From NCBI RefSeq assembly GCF_001269905.1, contig NZ_LHVK01000003.1:910981-974980 (forward strand): a DNA stretch of 64,000 nt, in the 5' to 3' direction. The notes beneath the pieces were generated by a model. That model searched no databases and was not told where the DNA came from. It worked only from the letters and a program-made list of their open reading frames with translations. Source of the stretch: Pseudomonas corrugata (GTDB taxonomy: Bacteria; Pseudomonadota; Gammaproteobacteria; Pseudomonadales; Pseudomonadaceae). Below are positions 17,561 to 28,000 of this stretch, piece after piece; positions within the stretch are counted from its first letter, which is position 1, and every line of letters starts with the position of its first letter. The position numbers and the translations under genes were made by a program.

Positions 17561-18387
17561 TCGAGATTGGCCGCGGTGCAATCAGCAAGATGTCGGCACG
17601 CCTGGACGGACCGACCGTTCAATATGCCTTTCGCCTGGGTGATGTCGAGGTGCCGGTCAACCCGTTGATCGGCAGCACGGTGCGCCTGGAGTTCCTTGGC
17701 GCGATCCACTGCAGCCACTGCGGACGCCGGACCAAGACCAGCTTCAGCCAGGGTTATTGCTACCCCTGCATGACCAAGCTGGCGCAATGCGATGTGTGCA
17801 TCATGAGCCCCGAGCGCTGCCATTTCGACGCGGGCACCTGCCGTGAGCCGGCGTGGGGCGAGCAGTTCTGCATGACCGATCATGTGGTGTACCTGGCCAA
17901 CTCTTCGGGGGTGAAGGTCGGGATCACCCGTGCCACGCAACTGCCGACCCGCTGGCTGGACCAGGGTGCGAGCCAGGCGCTGCCGATCCTGCGGGTTGCC
18001 ACCCGTCAGCAGTCGGGGTTCGTCGAAGATCTGTTCCGCAGCCAGGTAGCGGACAAGACCAATTGGCGCGCCTTGCTCAAGGGCGATGCCGTCGCGGTGG
18101 ACCTGCCGCGGATCCGCGACTCGTTGTTTGAAAGTTGCGCCCAGGGATTGCAGGGCTTGCAGGAACGATTCGGCCTGCAGGCGATCCAGACCATAGCGGA
18201 CGTCGAACCCCTCGAGATCCGTTATCCGGTGGAGCAATACCCGGCCAAGATCGTCAGTTTCAACCTGGACAAGGACCCGATTGCCGAAGGCACGCTGCTG
18301 GGGATCAAGGGCCAGTACCTGATTTTCGACACCGGCGTGATCAACATTCGTAAATACACGGCTTACCAGCTCGCCGTGCATCAGTAG
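17557..18387 (+). CDS. DUF2797 family zinc-ribbon protein with GIY-YIG-like segment
   Basis: A 276-residue protein starting at TTG (17557), overlapping the previous stop as TTGA; ATG 17590 is an alternative 11 codons in. A cysteine cluster CSHCGRRTKTSFSQGYCYPC, then CDVC, C, C and H residues, looks like one or two zinc ribbons (residues about 49-110). VVYLANSSGVKVGITRATQLPTRW resembles the strand-loop-strand of GIY-YIG nucleases. A nucleic-acid role is inferred; none is demonstrated that I know of. It lies between DUF1315 and pepN in one direction. Confidence 0.88.
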   Translation: MIEIGRGAISKMSARLDGPTVQYAFRLGDVEVPVNPLIGSTVRLEFLGAIHCSHCGRRTKTSFSQGYCYPCMTKLAQCDVCIMSPERCHFDAGTCREPAWGEQFCMTDHVVYLANSSGVKVGITRATQLPTRWLDQGASQALPILRVATRQQSGFVEDLFRSQVADKTNWRALLKGDAVAVDLPRIRDSLFESCAQGLQGLQERFGLQAIQTIADVEPLEIRYPVEQYPAKIVSFNLDKDPIAEGTLLGIKGQYLIFDTGVINIRKYTAYQLAVHQ

Positions 18388-18400
18388 AAGGATTCGACCC

Positions 18401-21058
18401 ATGCGCACCGAACAACCGAAGATGATCTACCTGAAGGACTATCAGGCGCCCGAGTACCTGATCGACGAGACACACCTGACCTTCGAGTTGTTCGAGGACC
18501 ACAGCCTGGTCCATGCGCAACTGGTGATGCGTCGCAACCCCGAGCGGGGGGGCGGGCTGCCGCCGCTGGTGCTCGACGGGCAGCATCTGGAGCTGGTCTC
18601 CATCAAGCTCGACGACACCGACCTGGGGTCGGGCGACTACCAGTTGGACGACAGTCACCTGACCTTGCAGCCCAAGGTCCCGGCGTTCACGGTCGACACC
18701 ACTGTGCGGATCCACCCGGAAACCAACACGGCCCTGGAGGGCCTGTACAAGTCCGGCGGCATGTTCTGCACCCAGTGCGAGGCCGAAGGTTTCCGCAAGA
18801 TCACCTACTACCTCGACCGTCCGGACGTCATGAGCACGTTCACCACCACCGTGGTGGCCGAGCAGCATAGCTATCCGGTGCTGCTGTCCAACGGCAACCC
18901 GATTGCCAGCGGTCCCGGCGAAGACGGCCGGCATTGGGTGACCTGGGAAGATCCGTTCAAGAAGCCCGCTTACCTGTTCGCCCTGGTGGCCGGTGACCTG
19001 TGGTGCGTCGAAGACACCTTCACCACCATGACCGAACGCACCGTGGCGCTGCGCATCTATGTCGAGCCGGAAAACATCGACAAATGCCAGCACGCCATGA
19101 CCAGCCTGAAGAAGTCCATGCGCTGGGACGAGGAGGTGTACGGCCGTGAGTACGACCTGGACATCTTCATGATCGTCGCGGTCAACGACTTCAACATGGG
19201 CGCCATGGAGAACAAGGGCCTCAATATCTTCAACTCCAGCGCGGTGCTGGCCCGTGCCGAAACCGCCACCGACGCCGCGCACCAGCGGGTCGAGGCCATC
19301 GTCGCCCATGAATATTTCCATAACTGGTCGGGCAACCGCGTGACCTGTCGCGACTGGTTCCAGCTGTCGCTCAAGGAAGGCTTTACGGTGTTCCGCGACG
19401 CCGGGTTCTCGGCCGACATGAACTCCGCCACCGTCAAGCGTATCCAGGACGTGGCCTATCTGCGTACCCACCAGTTCGCCGAAGACGCCGGTCCCATGGC
19501 CCATCCGGTGCGCCCGGACAGCTTCATCGAGATTTCCAACTTCTACACCCTGACCGTGTACGAGAAGGGCTCGGAAGTGGTCGGCATGATCCACACGCTG
19601 TTGGGAGCTGATGGTTTCCGCAAGGGCAGCGATCTCTACTTCCAGCGCCACGACGGCCAGGCTGTGACCTGCGATGACTTCGTCAAGGCCATGGAAGATG
19701 CCAACGGTGTCGACCTGACCCAGTTCAAACGCTGGTACAGCCAGGCCGGTACGCCACGGCTGGCGGTCAGCGAGTCCTACGACGCGACCGCCAGGACCTA
19801 TAGCCTGACTTTCCGCCAGAGCTGCCCGCCGACCCCGGACAAGGCGGAAAAACTGCCGTTCGTGATTCCCGTCGAGCTGGGCCTGCTGGACAGCCAGGGC
19901 GCCGGGATCCCGCTGCGCCTGACCGGCGAAGCGACGGCAAACGGCACATCCCGGGTGATCTCGGTGACCGAAGCCGAACAGACCTTCACGTTTGTCGACA
20001 TCGCTGAAAAACCGCTGCCTTCCTTGTTGCGGGGCTTCTCGGCGCCGGTGAAGCTGAGCTTCCCCTACGACCGCGACCAATTGATGTTCCTGATGCAGCA
20101 CGACAGCGACGGCTTCAACCGTTGGGATGCCGGCCAGCAACTGTCGGTGCAGGTGTTGCAGGAACTGATTGCTCAGCATAAGAAGGGCGAGAGCCTGGTG
20201 CTGGACCCGCGTCTGGTCAGCGCATTGCGCACGGTACTGTCGGATGAAACCCTGGATCAGGCCATGGTCGCGGAAATGCTCTCGCTGCCAAGCGAAGCCT
20301 ACCTGACGGAAATCAGCGAAGTGGCCGACGTCGAGGCGATCCATGCCGCCCGTGAGTTCGCTCGCCAGCAACTGGCCGACAACCTGTTCGAGGCCTTGTG
20401 GTTGCGCTATGAGGCCAACCGCGACCTGTCGAAACGCACGCCCTATGTGGCCGAAGCCGAGCATTTTGCCCGCCGTGCGTTGCAGAACATCGCCCTGTCT
20501 TACCTGATGCTGACCGACAAGCCCGAAGTGCTGAGTGCCACCCTGGAGCAGTTCGACAGCGCCGACAACATGACCGAACGTCTCACGGCGCTGGCGGTGC
20601 TGGTCAATTCGCCGTTCGAAACCGAGAAGGCCCGGGCGCTGGAAGTGTTCGCGGAAAACTTCAAGGGCAACCCGCTGGTGATGGACCAGTGGTTCAGTGT
20701 CCAGGCCGGCAGCCCCCTGCCGGGAGGCCTGGAGCGAGTCAAGGCGTTGATGGAGCACCCGGCGTTCAACCTCAAGAACCCGAACAAGGTGCGGGCACTG
20801 ATCGGTGCGTTCGCCGGGCAGAACCTGATCAACTTCCACGCCGCCGACGGCTCGGGTTACCGCTTCCTGGCGGACCTGGTCATCCAGCTCAACGGCTTCA
20901 ACCCGCAGATCGCCTCGCGGCAACTGGCACCGCTGACCCGCTGGCGTAAATACGACAGCGCCCGTCAGGCGCTGATGAAAGCCGAGCTGGAGCGCATCCT
21001 GGCGTCCGGCGCGCTGTCCAGCGATGTGTTCGAGGTGGTGAGCAAGAGCCTGGCTTGA
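18401..21058 (+). CDS. pepN: Aminopeptidase N (M1 family)
   Basis: An 885-residue zinc metallopeptidase that removes N-terminal residues from peptides in the cytosol. The GAMEN substrate motif is at about residue 267 (NMGAMENKGLN). The zinc site HEYFHNWSGNR is at about residue 304 with the third ligand Glu in KEGFTVFRD. The domain order is N-terminal beta saddle, thermolysin-like core, DUF3458 beta sandwich (about residues 445-550) and helical C-terminal domain. Length equals E. coli PepN within a few residues. Confidence 0.97.
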   Translation: MRTEQPKMIYLKDYQAPEYLIDETHLTFELFEDHSLVHAQLVMRRNPERGGGLPPLVLDGQHLELVSIKLDDTDLGSGDYQLDDSHLTLQPKVPAFTVDTTVRIHPETNTALEGLYKSGGMFCTQCEAEGFRKITYYLDRPDVMSTFTTTVVAEQHSYPVLLSNGNPIASGPGEDGRHWVTWEDPFKKPAYLFALVAGDLWCVEDTFTTMTERTVALRIYVEPENIDKCQHAMTSLKKSMRWDEEVYGREYDLDIFMIVAVNDFNMGAMENKGLNIFNSSAVLARAETATDAAHQRVEAIVAHEYFHNWSGNRVTCRDWFQLSLKEGFTVFRDAGFSADMNSATVKRIQDVAYLRTHQFAEDAGPMAHPVRPDSFIEISNFYTLTVYEKGSEVVGMIHTLLGADGFRKGSDLYFQRHDGQAVTCDDFVKAMEDANGVDLTQFKRWYSQAGTPRLAVSESYDATARTYSLTFRQSCPPTPDKAEKLPFVIPVELGLLDSQGAGIPLRLTGEATANGTSRVISVTEAEQTFTFVDIAEKPLPSLLRGFSAPVKLSFPYDRDQLMFLMQHDSDGFNRWDAGQQLSVQVLQELIAQHKKGESLVLDPRLVSALRTVLSDETLDQAMVAEMLSLPSEAYLTEISEVADVEAIHAAREFARQQLADNLFEALWLRYEANRDLSKRTPYVAEAEHFARRALQNIALSYLMLTDKPEVLSATLEQFDSADNMTERLTALAVLVNSPFETEKARALEVFAENFKGNPLVMDQWFSVQAGSPLPGGLERVKALMEHPAFNLKNPNKVRALIGAFAGQNLINFHAADGSGYRFLADLVIQLNGFNPQIASRQLAPLTRWRKYDSARQALMKAELERILASGALSSDVFEVVSKSLA

Positions 21059-21098
21059 CCTTGATGCCGTGGTTTACCTGGTGAACCGCGGCGCTCTA

Positions 21099-21192
21099 AT
21101 CGCGAGCAGGCTCGCTCCCACAGTGGATCTTCAGTGAACACACATCGTGTGACCAACCGAGACCCCTGTGGGAGCGAGCCTGCTCGCGATTG
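21099..21192. repeat. REP inverted pair
   Basis: TCGCGAGCAGGCTCGCTCCC and GGGAGCGAGCCTGCTCGCGA about 50 bp apart, following pepN. The remaining sequence up to 21441 contains no ORF that looks coding. It ends in an AATAATAATGGGGGAAAAGG ribosome-site region before the next gene. Confidence 0.92.
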
Positions 21193-21441
21193 GGCGCACC
21201 ACAATGCCGGTTCTGAAATAATCGCTTATCACCCCACCGAATACCCCGCCATTCACCCCCTGCACCAACCCCCCTGGTTAACAAAAGATAACGTGGCGTC
21301 GATTGTCAGGCCTTCCGAAAGCCCGATAGGATAGGTCAGCTTCCGAAGTGGCTCTAGATTGCAGGTTTGCGCCCCGATCGAGCTGCCTACGGCGCCCTGA
21401 AAGGTCGAATGGCCTAACAATAATAATGGGGGAAAAGGTCT

Positions 21442-22494
21442 ATGAACGAGCCTGTCATGGCCGTGGGTCGCGCCCGCCAGCCGGTGCTGCGCCGAGTCGC
21501 GTTGCTGGCCTCGGCGCTCTCGCTGCTGGGCTCTGTGGGGTTGTCGGCACCGGCGCTGGCCGTTGCAGCCACGACAACCGATGTCATCTATTCGGTCGAA
21601 TCGGCCAAGGCCAGCAAGACCCTGATGCTCGACGTGGTTCACGCCGGCCAGCGCCTGGTGGCGGTCGGGGATCGTGGGCACATTGTCTATTCGGACGACC
21701 AGGGCGCTTCCTGGACCCAGGCCAAGGTGCCGACCCGGCAACTGCTCACCGCCGTTTTCTTCGTCGATGACAAGCATGGCTGGGCCGTGGGGCACGACGC
21801 GCAGATCCTTGCCAGCGAAGACGGTGGCAGCACCTGGACCCGGCAGTTCGAAGACCTCACCCGTGAAGCGCCGCTGCTGGACGTCTGGTTCAAGGATGTC
21901 CGTCAGGGTTTCGCCGTGGGCGCGTACGGTGCGTTGCTCGAAACCACCGACGGTGGCAAGCACTGGGAAGACGCCAGCGACCGTCTCGACAACGAAGATC
22001 AGTTCCACCTCAACGCCATCGCGGCGGTAAAAGACGCCGGGCTGTTCATCGTCGGCGAGGCTGGCAGCATGTACCGCTCCGCCGACTGGGGCCAGACCTG
22101 GGAGAAGCTCGAAGGTCCGTACCAGGGCTCGCTGTTCGGCGTCATCGGCACCGCGCAGCCTTCGACGCTGCTGGCCTACGGCTTGCGCGGCAACCTCTAT
22201 CGCTCCACCGATTTCGGCGGCTCCTGGGAGCAGGTCGAGCTCAAGGTCGCCCGGGGTACCCTGGAGTTCGGCTTGTCAGGGGCGACCTTGTTGCCGGACG
22301 GTTCCATCGTGATCGTCGGCAACGGCGGCAGCGTGGTGCGCAGTACCGACGACGGTGTGAGCTTCAGCGTCTTCAACCGTCCGGACCGGATTTCCGTGGC
22401 AGCCGTCACGGCGGCGGGTAATGGCAACCTGGTCCTGGCCGGACAGGGCGGCGTGCGCACCACCACGGCCAGCGGCGCTGAACTGAACAAATGA
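21442..22494 (+). CDS. YCF48/BNR-repeat beta-propeller, exported
   Basis: A 350-residue protein with a long N-terminal signal region (LRRVALLASALSLLGSVGLS then APALA). Six BNR/Asp-box repeats follow at about 40-50 residue spacing: SDDQGASWTQ, SEDGGSTWTR, TTDGGKHWED, SADWGQTWEK, STDFGGSWEQ and STDDGVSFSV. This is the pattern of the photosystem assembly factor YCF48. Here it probably acts as a periplasmic partner of the RND-type transporter encoded 43 bp downstream. The cargo is unknown. Confidence 0.88.
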   Translation: MNEPVMAVGRARQPVLRRVALLASALSLLGSVGLSAPALAVAATTTDVIYSVESAKASKTLMLDVVHAGQRLVAVGDRGHIVYSDDQGASWTQAKVPTRQLLTAVFFVDDKHGWAVGHDAQILASEDGGSTWTRQFEDLTREAPLLDVWFKDVRQGFAVGAYGALLETTDGGKHWEDASDRLDNEDQFHLNAIAAVKDAGLFIVGEAGSMYRSADWGQTWEKLEGPYQGSLFGVIGTAQPSTLLAYGLRGNLYRSTDFGGSWEQVELKVARGTLEFGLSGATLLPDGSIVIVGNGGSVVRSTDDGVSFSVFNRPDRISVAAVTAAGNGNLVLAGQGGVRTTTASGAELNK

Positions 22495-22537
22495 GCCGCG
22501 GATATGAGTCGGGCACAATAACAAGAAGGCGGACCCC

Positions 22538-24913
22538 ATGAGCAGTCATCACCAAGACAAGGCGACGTTCCTCGAGCGCCTGATTTTCAACAACCGCCCG
22601 GCAGTGATCGTCATTTGCCTGCTGGTCAGCGTTTTTCTGTTCTGGCAGGCCACGCTGATCCGTCCTTCCACCAGCTTTGAGAAAATGATCCCCCTCAAGC
22701 ATCCGTTCATCGAGAAGATGCTCGAACATCGCAACGACCTGGCGAACCTTGGCAACACGGTGCGGATTTCCGTGGAAGCCACCAACGGCGACATCTTCTC
22801 CAAGGACTACATGGAGACCCTGCGCCAGATCCATGACGAGGTCTTCTACATACCCGGCGTCGACCGTTCCGGCCTCAAGTCACTGTGGAGTCCGAGCGTG
22901 CGCTGGACCGAAGTGACGGAAGAGGGCTTCGCCGGCGGCGAGGTGATTCCCCAGAGCTACAACGGTTCGGCCGACAGCCTCGACCTGCTGCGCAACAACG
23001 TGCTCAAGTCCGGCCAGGTCGGGCGCCTGGTGGCCAACGATTTCAAATCGAGCATCGTCGACATCCCGTTGCTGGAGTCCTACCCGGATCCCCAGGACCA
23101 GGGCAAGTTGCTGAAACTGGACTACCAGAAGTTCTCCCACGAGCTCGAAGACAAGATCCGCCACAAGTTCGAAGTCCAGAACCCCAACGTACAGATCCAC
23201 ATTGTCGGATTTGCGAAGAAGGTCGGTGACCTGATCGATGGCCTGATCATGGTGGTGATGTTCTTCGGCGTGGCCTTCGTTATCACCCTGGTCCTGCTGT
23301 ACTGGTTCACCCACTGCATGCGCAGCACCATCGCGGTGTTGAGCACCACGTTGGTGGCAGTGGTCTGGCAGTTGGGGCTGATGCACGCGGCCGGGTTCGG
23401 GCTGGATCCCTATTCGATGCTGGTGCCGTTCCTGATTTTCGCCATCGGGATTTCCCACGGGGTGCAGAAAATCAACGGCATTGCCTTGCAGTCCAGCGAG
23501 GCTGACAACGCTCTGACGGCTGCGCGGCGCACCTTCCGGCAACTGTTCCTGCCGGGGATGATCGCGATCCTGGCGGATGCGGTGGGTTTCATTACCTTGC
23601 TGATCATCGACATCGGCGTGATCCGCGAGTTGGCCATCGGTGCGTCCATCGGCGTGGCGGTGATCGTGTTCACCAACCTGATCCTGCTGCCGGTGGCCAT
23701 TTCCTACGTCGGCATCAGCAAGCGCGCCATCGAGCGCAGCAAGAAAGACGCGACGCGCGAGCATCCGTTCTGGCGGTCGCTGTCGAACTTCGCCAGCGCA
23801 AGGGTCGCGCCGGTGTCCATTGCCCTGGCGGTGCTCGCCTTCGGTGGTGGTCTCTGGTACAGCCAGAACCTGAAGATCGGCGACCTCGACCAAGGGGCCC
23901 CGGAACTGCGTCCCGACTCGCGCTACAACCAGGACAACAACTTCATCATCAGCAACTATTCCACCAGTTCCGACGTGCTGGTGGTGATGGTCAAGACCAA
24001 GGCCGAAGGCTGCTCGCGCTATGAAGCCATGGCACCGATCGATGACTTGATGTGGAAGATGCAGAACACCGAGGGCGTGCAATCGGCGATTTCCCTGGTG
24101 ACCGTGTCCAAGCAGATGATCAAGGGCATGAACGAGGGCAACCTGAAATGGGAAACCCTGTCGCGCAACCCAGACGTGCTGAACAACTCCATTGCCCGAG
24201 CCGATGGCCTGTACAACAACAACTGCTCCCTGGCACCGGTGCTGGTGTTCCTCAACGATCACAAGGCCGAGACCCTGGACCGTGCAGTGAAGGCGGTGCA
24301 AGCCTTCGCCCAGGAAAACAACCGCGAGGGCCTGGAGTTCATCCTGGCCGCCGGTAACGCCGGCATCGAAGCGGCTACCAACGAAGTGATCAAGGAGTCG
24401 GAACTGACCATCCTGATCCTGGTGTACATCTGCGTGGCGACCATGTGCATGATCACCTTCCGCTCCTGGGCGGCGACCCTGTGCATCGTGCTGCCGCTGG
24501 TGTTGACTTCGGTGCTGGGCAACGCCCTGATGGCCTTCATGGGCATTGGCGTGAAAGTCGCAACCCTGCCGGTGGTGGCGCTGGGGGTGGGGATTGGCGT
24601 GGACTATGGGATTTACATCTACAGCCGCCTGGAAAGCTTCCTGCGGGCCGGGTTGCCGTTGCAGGAAGCTTATTACCAGACGCTGAAGTCCACCGGCAAA
24701 GCCGTGCTGTTCACCGGCTTGTGCCTGGCGATCGGGGTGTGCACCTGGATCTTCTCGGCCATCAAATTCCAGGCGGACATGGGGTTGATGCTGACCTTCA
24801 TGCTGCTGTGGAACATGTTCGGCGCGTTGTGGCTGCTGCCGGCATTGGCGCGGTTCCTGATCAAGCCGGAGAAGCTGGCGGGGCAGAAAGGTAATTCGTT
24901 GTTTGCCCACTGA
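22538..24913 (+). CDS. RND-superfamily (MMPL-type) exporter
   Basis: A 791-residue inner-membrane protein. The N-terminal membrane helix (VIVICLLVSVFLFWQATLI) is followed by a periplasmic domain, a five-helix bundle from about residue 230 (DGLIMVVMFFGVAFVITLVL onward), a second periplasmic domain, and a second bundle from about residue 620. LGVGIGVDYGIYIYSRLE is the conserved RND/MMPL helix with the Asp. These exporters move lipids or hopanoids rather than drugs (family knowledge). It is co-transcribed with the YCF48 gene. Confidence 0.9.
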   Translation: MSSHHQDKATFLERLIFNNRPAVIVICLLVSVFLFWQATLIRPSTSFEKMIPLKHPFIEKMLEHRNDLANLGNTVRISVEATNGDIFSKDYMETLRQIHDEVFYIPGVDRSGLKSLWSPSVRWTEVTEEGFAGGEVIPQSYNGSADSLDLLRNNVLKSGQVGRLVANDFKSSIVDIPLLESYPDPQDQGKLLKLDYQKFSHELEDKIRHKFEVQNPNVQIHIVGFAKKVGDLIDGLIMVVMFFGVAFVITLVLLYWFTHCMRSTIAVLSTTLVAVVWQLGLMHAAGFGLDPYSMLVPFLIFAIGISHGVQKINGIALQSSEADNALTAARRTFRQLFLPGMIAILADAVGFITLLIIDIGVIRELAIGASIGVAVIVFTNLILLPVAISYVGISKRAIERSKKDATREHPFWRSLSNFASARVAPVSIALAVLAFGGGLWYSQNLKIGDLDQGAPELRPDSRYNQDNNFIISNYSTSSDVLVVMVKTKAEGCSRYEAMAPIDDLMWKMQNTEGVQSAISLVTVSKQMIKGMNEGNLKWETLSRNPDVLNNSIARADGLYNNNCSLAPVLVFLNDHKAETLDRAVKAVQAFAQENNREGLEFILAAGNAGIEAATNEVIKESELTILILVYICVATMCMITFRSWAATLCIVLPLVLTSVLGNALMAFMGIGVKVATLPVVALGVGIGVDYGIYIYSRLESFLRAGLPLQEAYYQTLKSTGKAVLFTGLCLAIGVCTWIFSAIKFQADMGLMLTFMLLWNMFGALWLLPALARFLIKPEKLAGQKGNSLFAH

Positions 24914-24919
24914 CTGATA

Positions 24920-25054
24920 CCTGTGGGAGCAAAGCTTGCTCGCAATTGCGATAAGCCAGCAACAATGTTGATTGGTCTGTCGCTATCGCGAGCAAGCTTT
25001 GCTCCTACAGAGCGGGGCGGTGCGACGTTTCGCTAAATCCCCTCGCCACAAAAG
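24920..25054. repeat. REP pair plus half-repeat
   Basis: CTGTGGGAGCAAAGCTTGCT and AGCAAGCTTTGCTCCTACAG form the pair at 24920-25010. A half copy of the other class follows (GCTAAATCCCCTCGCCACA). It lies between convergent ends of the RND exporter and the large toxin-like gene. Confidence 0.9.
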
Positions 25055-25075
25055 CGGACGCTATCCCTCCAGCAA

Positions 25076-28000
25076 TCAAGGCGCCAACGGCAGGAACCTG
25101 CTCTGCGCCAACGACTTGCTGATCTGCCCCCGATGCACATTCACCACCGCATAAGGGCTGGTGGCCTTGGCCAGTAGTGAGTGGTAGTGCTCCTTGCGTT
25201 GTTCCTTGGTCTTGAGGTGCGCGACGCTGAAGTTGTCTTTCGGCGTATCGGCGGCTTCGTAATGAAAGTGCGCGTACCAGATAGGGAAGCCGTCAGGGTC
25301 GTTGATGGCGTATTCCTGGAGGAAGTCCTTGCGGGTTCCTTGCAGGGCCGTGCGGTCGCCGAGCCGGGCCACCTGGATCAGGTTTTTCTCGAACAGGAAG
25401 CGAAGGTTGCCGTCGGTGGGTGGCAGTTTCAGGCTCAGTTCGATACGCAGGTCACTGCCCTTGGCGGTCAGGTTGGCGGCGGCGTCTGACAACAGCTGGC
25501 CCAGGGCATCGTTTGCCGGGGTGCGTGAGGTTGGCGATGCGGTGAGGGCCCGATCGAGTTCTTCGGAAAGTGTGCGGAAGTGACTCGCTTCATTGTTCAG
25601 GATTTCCTCGATCTCCTGAGGATGACGGCAGTGGGTCTTGTAGCTTTCAGCGCGGCTCATGCGCTTGTCCAGCTCGTCGAGCAGTGCTCGCCCATGGGCC
25701 CGGATCGCCTTGATCGATCGCGTCTGGGGCGCCGGGGTCGGACGCCGTACGTCGACCACATCCCAGACATCCTCGTGGCGCGAATAGGTGGCGAGTACTT
25801 GGTTGTTGGCTTCGGAGCGCATTTCGACGACTTCGATGGGCAGGCTCGTGCCGGCGGGTTTCAGGTCGCCGATCAAGACCCCGTTGTGGCGGGTTCTGAT
25901 CAACTTTTTCTGTGGCAGCCCGGCGCCGGTCCTGGGGCGTTTCGGCGTACGCTTGCGCGGTTTTGGCTCGGGTTTGATTTCGGCGGCGAGTTTGCTGGAG
26001 ACCTCCTGGTATAGGCCCTCGACCAGTTTGACCAACCTGTCGAAATAGGACTCGTTGATGTCGTCCAGGTAAAGGGCCTTTGTCCCCTTCAACGTATCCA
26101 GGGTCTTGCCGTAATGCTCGGTCAGGCTTTCCAGCACTTCGAGTTTTTCCGCCGGGGAGACGTCGTACGTTTGCAGGTCCCAATGGGAGCGCATGTGCTC
26201 CATCAATGGCATGAGAATGCGAAGCAGGCGGTTGGGCAGGGCGGATTGCCGGTTTTTCACCGACAGTACGGGGAGCGTGGAGAGCTGCATGGTTTTGCTG
26301 CCGATGGCGTTCTTCTCATCCAGGGGCCGGTTGCTGGTCAGCCGTTCAAATGCCCGCGCGCCCGACGCATCAAGGTTCGATAGCTGCTCGAGGTAATTGT
26401 CCTTGAGTTCCAACCAATAGATCGCTCGGTCGTTGATGTCACTCTTGGCGTCGAGGTACTTCATGTAGGCTTCGTAGTCGCGGTCGACAATTTCCCTGAT
26501 GTCGGCACGCTCTCCAAACTGGGGATGTACTCGCTGGATGGCCACGCGCTCCTTTTCGGTGATCAGGAACGCCTTGCGGGCATTGTTGATCAGGTTTTCC
26601 ATGAGCACATGCATGTAACCGGACGGGAAACCGATGCCCAGGCTGACGCGTTCGGCCGCGCTATCCGCCAGCTTCAGGTATATCTCGGTCTGCTCCTTGA
26701 GCAGGTCATAGAAAATCTTGCGTTTCGCCGCCCTCTGGGCTTCGGTGTAGTTGCCGCCTTCCTCGGTCCGGGTCATGACTTGCTGGGCCACGTCCAGGGC
26801 TTTTTGTCGATCGGCATCTTGCGCCTCCAACCGCTTGGATTCTTCGGTCAACTGCTGGACCCGCTGCAGGTTGACACGGCGCTGTGCCTCCACCCGCTTG
26901 GGCGGTGCGCCGCCGAGTAGACGCAGGCGCAGATCCAGGTGCCAGTGTCCGTTCTTATCGACTCGCAGCGAGGGACCGTTTTTTTCAGCGTCGAGTGGAT
27001 CGAGCGGGTCAACGATGGTTGCGCTGCCGCCCGCTTCAGGCGTGATCCGATACAGGACACCTTCAACCTTGGCATGCCATTTATTGTTGATCACGTACAG
27101 GCCCTTGTAGGGGCCGTTCTCAATCGGTGCGAGGGGGGAAGAGGGGGTCGATACCTGTAAACGTTGCAGTCTGGCCTGGAGTGCTGGTGTCAGGCGACCA
27201 CTGGCCCTGGCGAAACTGAAGTCCAGGCGCCTGCCGGTATCGATGTTGGCGTCGGGCAAGGTGACGGTGCCCTCTACGAGGGTGGGCGCCTGCGGTGCAG
27301 GCCATTGCTCGGCGATGGCGCGCGGCGCGGGAGGGCGCATGGCTTGTTCCTTTATCGATTCGGGCACGACCGCACGAGTCGCAGGCCCATGACCGGCGGG
27401 CGACTGGCTCACCAACAGGGCCAGGTTGACGAGCAGATCGACGGCAGCCAGCTCCCGGGCCACCGGGTCCTCGCCGCTCAGCGCCGGTATGTCCTGTTGG
27501 GCGCTGGCCATCAGGTTCCAGAGCCAGACGGTGGTCATGGCCGGGCCGCGCAGCAAAGGAAACAGCAGCGTGTTGAACAACAGACTGCCACCTTCGAGCA
27601 ACACCGCCCAGCGGCTCTCGCTGTTGGACACCGAGTCCCGGTCGGCCTGGGTGACCAGGGCTTGAGCGTTGCAGCCGTAGAGGTACTGCATCAGCTCGCC
27701 CTCGTGCAGCGATTGCAGCAGCTCGCCGCGGGTATCGTCGACGGCGAGGGTGGCTGGGGCGGGTTTGTCGGGAACATTGAATTCGTCGCCGCTGAAGAAC
27801 CGCACGATGTGGGGTTCCAGGAATCCGCCGTTGGCATAGATCGGGCGTGCGGCGTCAGGCAACCAGGTCAGGATGCTGTCCTGCAGGCTCCCAGTGGTGG
27901 CGATGGCCTGCAACAGCGCTTCGCGTGTGGGAAACTCTTGCAGCGAGGGCGCGTAGAGCGGCCGATACAACAGGTGCGGGCCGGTGGCGGTGTCCTGCCC

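Noticed and set aside
18341..20923. 860-codon open frame antisense to pepN
   Set aside because: It mirrors the GC-rich third positions of pepN. No protein family pattern, ribosome site or start context is seen, and pepN is certain.
22880..24910. 676-codon frame antisense to the RND exporter, rich in His and Gln
   Set aside because: His/Gln/Asp-rich composition is the typical shadow of a GC-rich membrane protein on the opposite strand.
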